Assembly (NCBI RefSeq): GCF_030269925.1
Contig: NC_085132.1
Span: 2,812,501-2,876,500 of the forward strand
Direction: 5' to 3'
Source of the DNA: Bombyx mori
Lineage: Eukaryota; Arthropoda; Insecta; Lepidoptera; Bombycidae
Length of the DNA stretch: 64,000 bases
Translations under genes and position numbers: made by a program
Notes under the pieces: model-generated
What the model was told of the DNA's origin: nothing
The model's database searches: none
What the model saw: the letters and a program-made list of their open reading frames with translations, nothing else
In this document: in pieces, positions 29,740 to 41,430 of the stretch
Layout of the letters: every line of letters starts with the position of its first letter
Numbering within the stretch: position 1 is the stretch's first letter

Positions 29740-30060
29740 CTGATAAGAGCGGTGACGTGTTGCGACCATTGTGGCGGGTGCATCGGTCGGCGCCGGTACG
29801 CATGCGCGTTCCAGCCGCTCTGCCAAACAACCTGTTGCAAGTCGGCCGGCGTGCACTCATGCAACTCCTCTCCGACAAAATACTCTAACAAATTGATATA
29901 ATAAAACAATTCGACGGGATAGCGTTCGGATTTGAGGAGTTCGAAATTCAAACGAAAAAAAAATAATAATCAAAAATCGGCTCAGTGTGTTCGTTTTTGA
30001 AGCGTCGGGAATACGAAATTCGAATTAAAAAAAAAATTAACATTCTCTTTTCAAACGTAT
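29740..30060 (+). promoter_or_regulatory. Possible promoter or untranslated first exon
   Basis: A GC-rich, repeat-free block (GTGGCGGGTGCATCGGTCGG, CGCCGGTACGCATGCGCG, CAAGTCGGCCGGCGTGCACT) precedes GGCTCAGTGTGTTCGTTTTT, which contains a TCAGT initiator-like motif. Opposing ORFs of 67 and 102 codons look like GC shadow. Inferred only. Confidence 0.25.
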
Positions 30061-31279
30061 ATCGAACAGTTCCTTGTAAGTTATTAAGTGTCTTTGATAA
30101 TCGTGAAGTGCGGTGCGTATAGGTGCTTTCATTAGAAGATAATAAGGCGTATTTTCGAATAAAATACTTTTTGTAGTTCGCTTTTTAAAAGGCTTTTTAA
30201 AATATATAATAGAGTTCACGTTTTGATTGTGTGTGTGTGTGTGTGTGTTCGAGAGAAGTTTTTTTTGCGACTCGGACCGTAAGCGAAGACGGGAAGTCGA
30301 TCGTTGTACGTGAGCGAAGTTGGATCTGTCGAGCAACAAGTTCCCGCCTGATGGTTTACCCGGTAACTGTGCCACTGTCACACTAACACACTACACCACA
30401 AAAAAAAAGGATTCAATTAAAATTTTTTTTTTTGTAATTTCCATTTTCACGGTTCTATTTCTCTAAGTACGCCACAGAAGTTTAAGTTTTTAACAAATTC
30501 TTTATATAAAAATCAGTTTAATGTGCTTATTCGCTGATCCAGCGGTGGGTGTTCGAGTCGTCTTAGATAAGGTAATGGGAGATTTCTTTTGTTTTAAGAC
30601 AAACGCCATCTTAGGTCGATGACAAAAAACTGTCATGGCGGCCAGACTTTGTTCTAGTTTTCGTAATTCGAATAAAATTTTATGAAAAAAAATCTAAATT
30701 CTTTTTTAGTAAAGTTACATGAATAGGACAAAGCGAAACGATTGTGTGCAACGAGATATCGATTCAAGGAGATAGATAAGTTGTATTTAGAATTTTCAAA
30801 GGTATAAAAATGTATTCTAATATTTAATGACAAATTCGTGCGTGTAGGATTATTCCTAAAAGCCACTAAATAGCTATTATACTTAAAAACTTTTTTGAAC
30901 GGCTTATTTTTTGCCAAAAATCTAATTTATGTAGAAAAGCCGCCCATTCGGGCACGAACCTGTCACCCGCAGTTATAGCCCACGTATTTCGGCCACTCAC
31001 CCGTGAGATGTCAGTAACACTGTCGGGCGTCTACGCAAAAATATGACATTTAGGATCAACGTCCATCAAGACATTTTATACTAAGTCCGTTTGTTAATTT
31101 TGTCACTTATCTCTAAAAGTCTAAAAATTATCGATTTTGAAACTGAGCATTTGCAGTTTTTAAATTTAAAATCGCATTACTAACGAAGACAAAAAATAAT
31201 CTATTACTAGTCTCCGAAGTGATTAGAATTCAAATAAAGAATGAAGCGTTCCAAATTCAAATTGTCATTTTGTATTTTA
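30061..31279. other. Gene-free stretch with TG microsatellite and a tRNA-like trace
   Basis: 30226-30248 is (TG)n. 30950-31030 in reverse contains GACAGGTTCGTGCCCG, a B-box-like motif after GTGAGTGGCCGAAATACGTG, perhaps an old tRNA-derived SINE head. A 114-codon minus ORF (30037-30381) has no recognisable domain. Confidence 0.4.
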
Positions 31280-31698
31280 CTAGAGGTCCCGCAGTAGTCG
31301 AAATTCGACTATAATTAATTGGAATTGTAAGTTTGTACACTATTATGATTGTATTTTATACTTCTATAATCACAAATTTCGCCAAGACTACACTATAAAA
31401 AATATTAACAAAGACAAACAATATTTAATCTATTCTCAATTTGACAACAGACATCATGAGCAAAAGTTTGACAATAAATAGTATGCATGCGTGTGTGCGT
31501 CAAATACATGGTATGTAGTGTGTGTAATGTTTTTTTTACTGATTTAATGTATATTTTATGCATTATTTAAAAAAAATATTAGCATTGTGCACTTCTTCTC
31601 TATATTCTCTATAAGTGTGGAAAATTTCATACTCCTCCGTTCGCGGAATTTTCGTAAAAAGGGATACAAAGTTTTTGCTTCACGTAATAATATATAGA
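31280..31698 (-). mobile_element. HelA Helitron, intact ends
   Basis: Reverse strand from TCTATATATTATTACGTGAA to the palindrome TAGTCGAATTTCGACTA, then 11 bases and CTAG. Flanked by A and T on the element's strand. 419 bp. The interior is nearly the same as 47958-48378 and 55915-56308. Confidence 0.92.
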
Positions 31699-31968
31699 TT
31701 ACGTAGGTACATACCTACTTATTTATAATATAGGTCACATAAAAAAAAAACAAATTCAAATATTCGAATGTGACAATTGATAAGCCGTAGCATTGTTGTA
31801 GCACGCTTCGTAGCACTTTCTGCATTTGCTACGAATAGCCCATACACGGAAGTTGCTACGACAATTTCTTAATGTTTGTTTCCCAAAATTCGTAGGAGCA
31901 ACGCTGTGACGTCACATAAGAAGTTTTCGATTATTTTGAAAATAGTATTTGTTCTAATGGTTTTATGA
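31699..31968. other. Spacer with repeated CTACGA motifs
   Basis: GTAGCACGCTTCGTAGCAC, TTTGCTACGAATAGCCC, GTTGCTACGACAATTTC and a TGACGTCA at 31906-31913 form a locally repetitive stretch of unknown meaning. Confidence 0.35.
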
Positions 31969-31969
31969 A

Positions 31970-31993
31970 CTCTCTCTCTCTCTCTCTCTCTCT
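31970..31993. repeat. TC microsatellite
   Basis: Twelve TC/CT units in a row. Confidence 0.92.
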
Positions 31994-31995
31994 TC

Positions 31996-32175
31996 CCAGC
32001 TATTTATCCCACACGGTGGTGGGGTCAGCTTTTCTTACTTTACTCCTCTACTTCGCTCTGTCTTCAACATCCTTGTCAGCAACATTGCATTCCCTTTTAT
32101 CCTTCAGTACTATATCCTTAGACCTTGTCTTGGGTCTACCTCTCTCCGAGCACTACATCCTTCCACCATGTCTTG
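31996..32175 (-). pseudogene. Degraded LINE/repeat remnant, 10102 type
   Basis: CACACGGTGGTGGGGTCAGC, TTACTCCTCTACTTCGC and CCTTGTCTTGGGTCTACCTC follow the layout of 10110-10255 and 33750-33880 (GGTGTGGTCGGCACAGC, CTCTTCCATTCTCTTCTATC, TTCTTCGGTCGACCTCTTCC). No reverse-strand ORF is intact. Confidence 0.45.
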
Positions 32176-32224
32176 AGTTTACCTCTAGGACTCCGAACTG
32201 CTTATGAACTGTTTTGCAGAAATT

Positions 32225-32375
32225 ATCACGTGAACCACGACTCCCACCTTGAGGCATGAGGTCAGTGTCTCACTAGTGTAACCAGCGTGTCACGCTTAAA
32301 ACCGGAATCCATGATTGCTTTGCGGCTGAATTAGTGAGATAGCTGTACCCACCCGTGCGGGCTTACAACATGCTC
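32225..32375 (-). repeat. Diverged CTGGTGG-module relative
   Basis: CCCACCTTGAGGCATGAGGT, AAAACCGGAATCCATGATTG, CTTTGCGGCTGAATTAGTG and GTACCCACCCGTGCGGGCTT follow the reversed module with many substitutions. Confidence 0.55.
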
Positions 32376-32439
32376 AACAAACTCAGTTCATGCGAGGTGC
32401 CGTTTTAGGTAGTGACGTGTTGTGGTCACGAATGTTCAT

Positions 32440-32520
32440 GAATAACGTGACCATACGTCCCGCTTTGGGCGGGATTGTCCCGCTGTCCCCAACGCGAACA
32501 AAAATGTCCCGCTTTCATTT
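32440..32520. repeat. GTCCCGCTTT-rich segment
   Basis: GTGACCATACGTCCCGCTTT, GGGCGGGATTGTCCCGCTGT and AAAATGTCCCGCTTTC repeat a CCCGC motif in a way familiar from ends of decayed DNA transposons in many animals. Family assignment is not possible here. Confidence 0.35.
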
Positions 32521-32647
32521 ATCTGTTGTGGATGTGCTTATTAGAAACTTCCCGAATACTCACTTATCGCAAATCCTTATTGTATTACAAAATACATACT
32601 AAAGTAACTCTAATTTTGCTGTAGAAAAGTAGTTTTTTGTTGAGAAA

Positions 32648-32939
32648 TCTATATATATGTATATAAAAATGAATTGCTGTTCGTTAGTCTCGCTAAAACT
32701 CGAGAACAGCTGGACCGATTTGGCTAATCTTGGTCTTGAATTATTTGCGGAAGTCCAGAGAAGGTTTTAAAGGTAGATAAATATGAAAATGCTCGGAATT
32801 AAATAAAAATAACGATTTTGTTTTTCCTTTGATGAGTCCCCCGTCGGACGGATTCCTTTTGTTTGTTTTAAGTTTATTTTAATCAAAAGCTTAGGTCTTT
32901 TATCGATTAAGGCACTACGAAGTCTGCCGGGTCAGCTAG
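32648..32939 (+). mobile_element. HelB Helitron, intact ends
   Basis: TCTATATATATGTATATAAA start; GTCTCGCTAAAACTCGAGAA, TTTGATGAGTCCCCCGTCGG and the end GGCACTACGAAGTCTGCCGG GTCAGCTAG. Between A and T. 292 bp. Confidence 0.85.
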
Positions 32940-33148
32940 TTATTTATAAATATTATTTTAAGGGCAAGTTGGTGTAAGAATTAAGATGTCAGTGAGGGTA
33001 AGAGACCATAATAAATTATTTCAAGTAATTTTTTTAAACCATATTTTGTATTTTGCACTTAAATATACAAAATAACGTAGGCGCACGCTTTGACACGAAA
33101 AAAAAAGGTCACTTTACTCATGAATCATATTTTATGATCCTGTATGGG
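32940..33148. other. Spacer, nothing recognised
   Basis: AT-rich. Confidence 0.35.
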
Positions 33149-33410
33149 ATTGCTTAGCTGGGTGGACGAGCTCACAGCCCACCTGGTATTAAGTGGTTAC
33201 CAGAGCCCATAGACATCTACAACGTAAATGCCACCACCGACCTTGAGATATGAGTTCTAAGGTCGCATAGTTACAACAGCCACTCCGCCCTTCAAACCGA
33301 AACGCATTGCTGCTTCACAGCAGAAATAGGCAGGGTAGTGGTGCCTACCTGTGCGGACTCACAAGAGGTCCTACCACCAGTAAAGATCCGGCGAGAAACT
33401 CAGTGGGTAT
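33149..33410 (-). mobile_element. CTGGTGG module, full length, abutting a Bm1 scrap
   Basis: Reverse module from GATTGCTTAGCTGGGTGGAC to TCCTACCACCAGTAA. It is followed at once by GATCCGGCGAGAAACTCAGT (plus strand, 33386-33405), a 25-bp Bm1 fragment, so it probably inserted in or beside an older Bm1. Confidence 0.9.
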
Positions 33411-33504
33411 TATTAATGTAAGAAATCTTGTATATGTATGTAACAGTACCTATCGCATCGAAAACATTTTAAAATATAATGCCTAAGTACTGATTTCAGG
33501 ACTT

Positions 33505-33670
33505 AATTAGACCCCACACGGCTAGATACCGCTATACTGCTCATGTCGCAAAGCAATAGTGTGACGAGATAATATTTAATATCGGAGTCATTGCCATACG
33601 CTTTAAAACATTTAAGAGTACCACTTAACGTCATATGGGACGTGAGCACGTCAATACCACGCCAATAACA
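33505..33670 (+). repeat. Diverged CTGGTGG-module relative
   Basis: GACCCCACACGGCTAGATAC, TACTGCTCATGTCGCAAAGC, GAGTACCACTTAACGTCATA and GGGACGTGAGCACGTCAAT ending in CAATAACAAAATAA. Heavily decayed. Confidence 0.5.
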
Positions 33671-33734
33671 AAATAATTTAAGAGATCACTTCAGATATTC
33701 ATTGGAAAATAGATTCTGTTTCTTCATCATTCTC

Positions 33735-33895
33735 CTGTCTTTCTCCCAGTCACCTGGGGTCGGCATAACATGTTTTCTCCTTCCATACTCCTCTATCACA
33801 TACCATATCTTCGCTCACTCCCCTCTTACACATATCGTGTTTCACGTAATCCATCCATTTCTTCTTAGGTCTACCCCTTCCGTGGAAAATATATT
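33735..33895 (-). pseudogene. Degraded LINE remnant, 10102 type
   Basis: CCTGGGGTCGGCATAACATG, TCCTTCCATACTCCTCTATC and CATCCATTTCTTCTTAGGTC. In reverse this gives fragments of the GRPKKKWMD..V-type tail but is not open over a useful length. Confidence 0.5.
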
Positions 33896-34238
33896 GCGTT
33901 TATAACACACAAAAAAAAGATTGGATTGATTTCTTTTAAGTTTGAACATATAGACCACTCGAAACCTCTGATTAATAGTTAAATAAAATGATGATTAAAC
34001 TTGAAATAATACTTGATAATAACGTATATATTTACATTAACACAGAATTGTTTGCAGTCACGCGTGACTTACGTGTCGCGTTACATCAATGCGACAATAT
34101 GTGATAAAGTTATTTTAATCATAGATCGATTACAGTTCTGTTCTAAAACGCAAAGGAGTTCGCGTGAGGACGGAAGATGCGCTTAATTAGCTAGGAACGC
34201 AACTAACAGTTCTCTGTCTGCCTTGGTGGTGGGCAAGT
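33896..34238. other. Gene-free stretch, nothing recognised
   Basis: No coding signal before the LINE fragment. Confidence 0.4.
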
Positions 34239-34676
34239 GTGATGATATCGATTTTGTCACATAGTCACATAAATAGAGTGTTCATTGCACAAAAGCAATG
34301 TGTTCGTGCCATGTGCAATATTCATCCTCTGACTTCTTGTAAACCATTCTTCCAAAAACATAATATTTTAACTGTACCATCCATATATATACAAGAATGT
34401 TGTTTGTTTGTTAAAAAGCACCCACAATTATATAAATCGTGTGGCGAGTACTGTCAATTTAATACAAGATACCCTACTAAACTAATGTTACCAAGTATAA
34501 ATACTCGTTACTACCATACAAACTGTTATCCTATGACTATCAGAATATTTAATAAGATACCAAACAGCATAAGAGATCTTCCACTAACTCAATTTAAAAG
34601 AAAATTATATTTATGGCTGATAGATAAGGCTTATTATAGTGTGCAAGAATTTTTAAATGATAAGTGTTGTACATAA
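34239..34676 (+). pseudogene. Jockey/CR1-like LINE reverse transcriptase, C-terminal fragment
   Basis: An open 145-codon reading frame, the longest credible protein in the window. It encodes the region after the RT fingers and palm in Jockey/CR1-type LINE proteins: HINRVFIAQKQCVRAMCNI, then LTVPSIYIQECCLFVKKH, FNTRYPTKLMLPSINTRYY, and the closing MTIRIFNKIPNSIRDLP, FKRKLYLWLIDKAYYS. The order 'AQK.CVRAM...LT.PS.YI.E...FVKK...NTR...KL..P......RIFNK.P..I.....FKRKL..WL..KAYY' is characteristic. The LINE sequence probably begins near 34255; the first residues may be host DNA. The endonuclease and RT catalytic YxDD parts are absent, so it is a 5'-truncated, non-functional insertion that kept its frame and is therefore fairly young. 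The 3' UTR runs to 34863. Confidence 0.85.
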
Positions 34677-34865
34677 TAAAATATTAGAATAAGAAGTGAT
34701 AGAATGTAAAAATAGATAGATTTAGTAAATTTTGTGTTATAATTAATATAAAAATAAATTAAATTTTCGCATGCCTAAACAGGCGAAATATATGAAGCTA
34801 TGTCCTATATCTTGTAAACTATATTTCTGGCGAATAAAGATTTTCTTTCTTTCTTCTTCTTTCTT
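34677..34865 (+). mobile_element. 3' UTR and tail of the same LINE
   Basis: Ends with CTGGCGAATAAAGATTTTC and TTTCTTTCTTCTTCTTTCTT, a polyadenylation-like signal and a pyrimidine simple-repeat tail known in this LINE group. Confidence 0.75.
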
Positions 34866-35087
34866 GAATCGGTGGAGATAGGTCACAATTTGCGGTTGAC
34901 GGGGCCCGTTGTGACCACAGCCTTATATAGTTTTGCGGTATTAGGACATCGGCAGGAGAAACTATAAAATTGTAACGACCAAAATTAACAAAAAATTGAT
35001 ATGAAAAATAAGATGTATTTATTCATTATTATTTTGAAAACCGTACTAGTTTAAACAATAAGCAACATGAATGCTTTCCGTCAGCTT
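34866..35087. other. Spacer, nothing recognised
   Basis: No feature seen. Confidence 0.35.
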
Positions 35088-35165
35088 TGAGCATCGTGAA
35101 CTCACCTACTCGCCCGGTTACGCTGACATAGCCTCTCAAGGCTATCAGCATAGGTAGATAAAAAA
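35088..35165 (-). mobile_element. Bm1-like SINE, 5' end only
   Basis: CGTGAACTCACCTACTCGCC, CATAGCCTCTCAAGGCTATC and AGCATAGGTAGATAAAAAA, the reversed first 75 bp of the Bm1-like element. Confidence 0.75.
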
Positions 35166-35699
35166 AAAACAAAAAAAAGGAATGCTATTTTTGAAAAATG
35201 ACGTCAGTGTAGTAAGTAGTAGTAAAACAGTTAACTTTACGTCATCACCTAATTAGAATAGACAATTCTAGGTCACTCGATAAATAAAAAGGTTTATTAA
35301 TTATTTTGACGCTTTCTACTAGCCGCTTTTTTTATTGGGATATTATGTATTAAATGACCATGAAGCTGACGATAAGATTTCTTACGTCAAACTAAAATTA
35401 ACATACTTGTGAAACTAATGTTCCAATTTTGACAGCTTTCAAATTTGACACATCGGATTAATTTGTCAACGGAATCTATTAAAAAATCCCTCCCTTTAAA
35501 TTCGCAATAAGTCATACGAACATCATACTTAAGTGTTATCTTATCAAAAACGTTTGCCTTATCAAACTTATGCTAGAGTCAGACTTGAATAGAAAACTCG
35601 CGTCTAAACCACACGAAAATAGCCCTTAACGCTTATCGGTAAGTGCTAGAGACGCTTGAAGGTAACTAGATAGTAATTTTCGAGGTTATTTCCTAAGTT
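35166..35699. other. Gene-free stretch, nothing recognised
   Basis: AT-rich, no repeat match. Confidence 0.4.
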
Positions 35700-36640
35700 C
35701 CCTACGTCACGAGCGTTTGTAACGCCATCTCTACGGATTCCGGGAGAATTTTTCGCCGAACCATTTTCTTAGAAGAACTAACGCACACAACGGTACACCC
35801 GATTCGAATTTAACGCACACAAACGCAATACAGACGAACACAATCGAACGAACCCACACGCCGAAGAAAAAAACGATAAAAAAACCGCACACAAAGATAC
35901 GAATGCATGTACGCTAGAGAAGGACGGACTATGGAGTTCTAATTTTAAAAATATATTATTTTCGTCTTTTTCAAGAAAAACATAGTTGTTATTGTGATTC
36001 GTTAATTTTTTTTAAAGTTGTTCCTGTTTCAAGACGTGTGTCAGATGTTGTTTTGTTTGCGAGATAAGCGAGTATAAGTGAATTGTTCGAGGTTCGTGCG
36101 AGCGCGGGGCTGCACACCGGTGCAGTTGTGTCGAGTCGACTGCACTCCGTCGGTGTGTGCGTGCGTAGCGCGCCTGCGTGCTCTTGATACTTGAAGGGTT
36201 TTATGATTGCATACGATTGTTATTCGAAACAGCTGAACTGTTTTGTTAAATAGATTCTAGTTTTTTACGTAACATCAAAAGTTAGTCGATATGATTTTTC
36301 GGTTTCATTCAAAAACCTTTTGTGCGTTTCAAAGGATTGCTAAATTTTACAAGTGCTAGAAAGCTTAATAAATTCGTGAGTGCTACTGAGTTTTTTTGTG
36401 TGATTTGTCAGTGTGCCGAAACGGTCTGATAGAGCATTTTTTTTTGTCTTGCCTATGCAGCGCACAAAGTATCACGACATTTCGTTCCGTCGTTCGGTCG
36501 CAGTAAATACAAGGTAATGGCTAAGTACGCACGCGGTCTAGTACGGTGTGCGCCGCCCGTGCAGTCCCGCCTATGCACAATCGGCAGAGAGTCGCATTTC
36601 CGCTCCCAGGACATAACCGGGCCACAACACGCGACAAACC
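35700..36640 (+). promoter_or_regulatory. Candidate promoter and untranslated first exon
   Basis: A repeat-free block of higher GC: GGTTCGTGCGAGCGCGGGGC, TGTGTCGAGTCGACTGCACT and GTGTGCGTGCGTAGCGCGCC near 36090-36180, then GTCGTTCGGTCGCAGTAAAT followed by ACAAGGTAATGG at 36509-36520. The latter contains a fair donor (AAG/GTAATG). The pattern suits a 5' exon of a gene read on the plus strand, but no start codon with a convincing frame follows. Inference only. Confidence 0.28.
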
Positions 36641-38453
36641 GCTACAAACATCTCTTTTGCATTTAAAAAACAGGAAAGTAAAATTACGATTTAAAAAAAG
36701 AAAACATATTTTGGTCACAGACTATACTATTTTTTAAAAGGCGAAACAAAAAAAAAATAGTTATTATATTTCATATCAATCGCGTAGTGGTTTCGTATTA
36801 GAGAAAATATTTTTTGGGAATTCGTGAGTTTTTTTGATCCACGTACTTTTAATGTGCGGCCGCTACGAGCGATGCGAGACATATCACACGGAAAACGAGG
36901 GCCCCAAATAAAGTTTTTTATTTACTAAACAACAAACAAAAACAAAAAAAAACTACAAAAACAACAAAAAAAAAACAAATATTTACAAATCGTGTATAGT
37001 GACTATATTTACAGTGATGTGTTACGTTTTTATTGTCTTGGTGACAGTGTTGATGTTGTGAAACAAGCTTAAATGGATTCGCCATTGACCCGTGACGTTT
37101 CGGAGCTAACTTTATTTTGAGTTTGTCAGTTGATTGTTTAATCAAAATTACGACCGAATTGTCGAACTGGACGGAGGGAGATCCGCCCGCCTCTGACGCA
37201 TGTGAGTAACCAGTATTTGAAACAAAAGAAATACGACTTTGAAAAATATAGTTTAGAAAAAAAAAAAACTTCAAACAAAAAATACGTAATTACAAAAATC
37301 TCAAGACAAAGAATTAAACAAACAAAAAAATTGTAATTTCGTTTAGGTCGATAGTTCAATGTGTGTTCGTGTGCGTCGCATAAATATAAAATGCGTTTCG
37401 TGCGTGTGTGCGTGCGGCTTCACGCACATTTTTTGCGTGTTTTCTTACGGGAGCGCCCCTCCCTTTCCCCCACCATCGCATTATCGTTTGTCTCGCTCTT
37501 TTTTCTATGACGCGCCAAACACCCGGAGTGTGTGCGTGACCCGAACATGTGTGTGCGTTAATAAATTGCAACCTATATTTCGATTGAAGGCTAATGACGA
37601 CAGAAAACTGTTCGCCTCTTTCGTATTAGAATCTAAGACGACACTACACATACGAACCACTCTTAATACTAAATATCTCTATACATTACAAAACTTATAA
37701 ATGTAATTAATAATGGCGCGACATCCTCCTGCGAATTCACGTTAAAAATTGTTTTGTTTGAAATATCACATTAATAGTTAATTTATAGGTTATTTATCGG
37801 GTATTCGCTCGACTATAATGGGTTCTTGATTGCTGTAGTTAAAGTTCAGAGCGTATGCTCGCGGAGTGCTAGGCTAAAATAATGCCGACGGAGGTCAGAC
37901 TGCGACTCTGTTGTTTCCTTCATCGAATCTCCAATAAAAAACACACACATTTATCCGCGTTTATTTTAAATTAAACACGACAATGAAAACTTTAGTAATT
38001 TATTCTTAGTAATTCAAAAGGTTTCGTGAGATTTTAGTTTTTTTTTTTAAAGCGAAAAAGATCGAGGAAGTTGAAACTGGAATCGTGTGCCAGTCAGTGT
38101 GACTATTAAAAAAAATATATTAATTGTAGTTGGCCTCTAGAAATATAACTTGGTTTTTTTTAAAATTACCTACATATTTTACAAATCGAAATCGTAAAAA
38201 TAAATATTATCAATGTCAACACTTAAATACTCAAAATGGGCTTTAAACGTTTTACATTAAAATCCATATTTTGTTGGGTCACAATCATGAATCACTCGGT
38301 CCGGAAAGAACACTAAAAATACAAAATAACTCATGTTCTGTTTGACGATTATAAAAAATAAAAAAAAGAACAAAATTCAAAAATCGAACGTTATTTTTCG
38401 CGCCCTTGAACTCGTTTCTGCGACAGTAATGGCGGCTGCGCCCCTGAATGTGA
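36641..38453. other. Gene-free, repeat-poor stretch
   Basis: 1.8 kb without a recognised repeat. ORFs of 60-118 codons on both strands (36918-37700) are asparagine, lysine, phenylalanine or CACA-driven and not gene-like. Confidence 0.4.
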
Positions 38454-38497
38454 TCTCTGCGTAGGCGCTCGGGCCAAGGCTTACATAACTCCAACGC
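38454..38497 (+). repeat. GC-rich motif block, copy 1
   Basis: TCTCTGCGTAGGCGCTCGGG, CCAAGGCTTACATAACTCCA and ACGC match the block at 39106-39155 apart from a short indel. A HelA Helitron lies between the two copies. Confidence 0.7.
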
Positions 38498-38645
38498 TTA
38501 TAACATTTAACAAAAACGAATACTATATTATAACAAAAATATTGATAATAAAGCAATCACACATATTTTGACTGCGTATTAAAACCTACTTTTATATAAT
38601 TTTAAGTAGTTCGAAAATTTTAAATGGCGTACATTAAACTGTGTA

Positions 38646-39063
38646 TCTATATATTAATACGTGAAGCAAAAACTTTGTACCCCTTTTTACGAAAATTGCG
38701 CGGACGGAGGAGTATAAAATTTCCCACACTTCTAGAGAATATAGAGAAGGAGTGCACAATGCTATTTTTTTTTTTAAATTATGCATAAAAAAACATTACA
38801 CACACTACCATGTATTTGACATACACACGCATGCATACTATTTGTTTATTGTCAAACTTTTCTTGTTGTATAAAGTCTATGGTCAAATTGAGAATAGATA
38901 AAATATTGTTTGTCTTTGGTAATATTTGTATAAAGTGTAGTCTTGGCGAAATTTGTGATTATAGAAGTATAATAAATAGTCTTTGATAATAGAACCATAA
39001 TAACGTTCAAACTTATAATTTCAATTAATTATAGTCGAATTTCGACTACTGCGGGACCACTAG
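38646..39063 (+). mobile_element. HelA Helitron, intact ends
   Basis: TCTATATATTAATACGTGAA start, perfect TAGTCGAATTTCGACTA palindrome, 11 bases, CTAG. A before and T after. 418 bp. Confidence 0.92.
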
Positions 39064-39105
39064 TATGTATAGAATAGTGTTATTTCTGTGCGACTCCGAT
39101 ACAAG

Positions 39106-39155
39106 TCCCTGCGCAGGCGCTCGGCCAAGGCGACCGCTTACACAACTCAAGCACC
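39106..39155 (+). repeat. GC-rich motif block, copy 2
   Basis: TCCCTGCGCAGGCGCTCGGC, CAAGGCGACCGCTTACACAA and CTCAAGCACCG. The upstream bases TTTCTGTGCGACTCCG also resemble TTTCTGCGACAGTAATGG ahead of copy 1. Confidence 0.7.
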
Positions 39156-40783
39156 GACTGTCAATGTTACTACATAACCTACAACGGCTACAACCGAGCC
39201 GGTAACTGGGCTGATCGACCGCCATCTTGAATTAGAACTGGCCGTTTGAAGGCTGAACGCGTGTCTCCGTCGGTGCATTCACGATAATTTGTGATTCTAT
39301 CATTCGAATTTGCAGTTCGATATTCGAATCTTTGAATTTGAATTATAGATTAATATTGTTTGGTTATTGAATTGTTTTTAGGATTTTATTTAAATTTTTT
39401 TGTTTTTGTTTTTTATTTTTAAAACCAACTCAGTAATTGAATATTTTATTATTATAATTAAATCTCTACTTCGTGCGTATTTGTTACGTAAACACATAAT
39501 TAATAATTATGTTAAGATTTACGGCTTGTAGTATTTTATTTTATAGTAATGTTCACAATTTAAATAAAAGTTCCATATTCAAAAACAAATTTATTTTGGA
39601 ACACTCATAAAGCGCGATTAATTTTCTTGAAAGCCTTTAGTTTTTACAGGCACAAGATGATTTTACATAGAGCCTAAAAACAATGTACCAACATAATACA
39701 TACATAATACATTTGTTTTTAGGTTCAATATGTACAAAGGATGTTTTAAATTGAATCTAATTTGAGTTTTGTGGTTGTTGGATGATCATTTAACATTAGA
39801 TGCGCTGATGCTCATCTGCTTGATGTACGCTAATGAAAAACAATGTATTGAATTATAATTAAACAGTGATTACAATCCTGTTCCCGCGCAAATAATCGTT
39901 ACGGTCAATGTCACGAGCAGACGCCATGTTGAATTTGTTCTTCACTCTTGTACACGTCATTGCAAATTAACCAAGCTAATAAGTTAACATTTATTTTTTT
40001 AGTTTTTGTGTATTTATCGTGTATATATTTGTTAAATGTATTGAGACAATTATCATTATTTTCATTACAGTTTATCTTTATAATATTAAAGACAATGTCT
40101 AACAGATGTTCAAAGCAAAAACTTAACTTTTGGTTAGTAGGCAATAAATTAATGTATAAAAAAACATAATAAATAAATTCCATTAATTATCAGTTACTAT
40201 ACTAGTTTAACGAGTCAGATATATTTGTCTATGGCCAAAAGTATAATTTCAATAACAACAAAAACATATTTAACATTAAAAAAAAAAAAAAACAACGAAA
40301 GTCGTTTCATTCCTCCTGCGTGCCCAAGCGTTAACATCGACAAATAATTTTAAAACAACAAAAAAAAACTTTAAAATACGACGTTCAAGCTTCAGACATA
40401 ATAAAAGCATGGCAACACAGCTTCCCGCCCAAAATGAGGTCAAGCAAATTCGGCTCTCACTGACGTCTGCGCGCGTTTTTTTTTTTTCTTTTTTTTTTTC
40501 TTCGTTCATTACTTACGTTTTGAGGCCGGGGGTCTTATTGTTTCAATAATGTATAGTTTTAAAAACTTACAGTTAAACAATAACTATATATAACTATCGT
40601 ACATATCAAGGCTATTTGGCTTAAGTGACATTTTTGCAACTCTACAGGAGAGAGACATTTAAAGTTTTAAATTTGGGTAAAAAATATCACAGCACAAAAA
40701 AAGGGTATTCAACTATTTGAATGGGGTAAGCTTATTTGAAGTTCAATTAAAAACATCGATTTTTTTATGCTAATCTATATCTA
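39156..40783. other. Gene-free, repeat-poor stretch
   Basis: Mostly AT-rich. A faint LINE-tail-like scrap at 39780-39830 (GATCATTTAACATTAGATGC, TGCTCATCTGCTTGATG). ORFs at 39911-40183 are lysine- and asparagine-rich shadows of AT bias. Confidence 0.4.
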
Positions 40784-41023
40784 TCTCTATAAAAATGAAT
40801 TGCTGTTCGTTAGTCTCGCTAAAACTCGAGAACGGCTGAACCGATTTGGCTATAATTTTGGTCTTGAATTATTCGTGGAAGTCCAGAGAAGGTTTAAAAG
40901 GTAGATAAATATGAAATTGTTCGGAATTAAATAAAAATAACAATTTTGTTTTTCCTTTGATGTTTCCCCCGTCGGTCTTTTATTTATCGATTGAGGCACC
41001 ACGAAGTCTGCCGGGTTAGCTAG
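40784..41023 (+). mobile_element. HelB Helitron, internal deletion
   Basis: TCTCTATAAAAATGAATTGC start. About 50 bp are lost after GTTTCCCCCGTCGGTC (the GGATTCCTTTTGTTTG segment). Ends AAGTCTGCCGGGTTAGCTAG. Confidence 0.8.
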
Positions 41024-41430
41024 TACCAAATAAAAAGGACCTTTAATTAGAAAGATAAATGTCGCGTCTTAAGGGAAATGTCGCTTATTACAAATAACCT
41101 TTCACCCCTCTATACAATAAATAATAATGGATAAGATATTTTCTTGAGAGCAAGACTGAAAAAAGTGATAAAATCATTGCACTTAGAAAGTCGTACTAAC
41201 ATACATCAGATGGCTAAAAATAAGAAGCTCCAATTATACAACGACAAAGTTCCAAATTAAGCTTGCACTGACCGCAAGTTATTTGCACTGTGTACAGTAC
41301 GGCAGATGTTCTGAGTGTTATTTCTGAATGCGTTATATGGATCAGGGTTGGTGCAGAAACGGTCAATGGCTTAAGAAGGATGTGATTTCGAAACATATTT
41401 TATTAGCCGTTCAATAATCTATCTTCTATC
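41024..41430. other. Gene-free stretch, nothing recognised
   Basis: No feature seen. Confidence 0.4.

Noticed and set aside
29643..29951. 102-codon minus ORF in the GC-rich block
   Set aside because: No known domain, overlaps an opposite ORF; likely a by-product of GC content.
36918..37700. Cluster of overlapping ORFs on both strands
   Set aside because: Low-complexity phenylalanine/lysine and CACA-driven reading, no splice-coherent exon.
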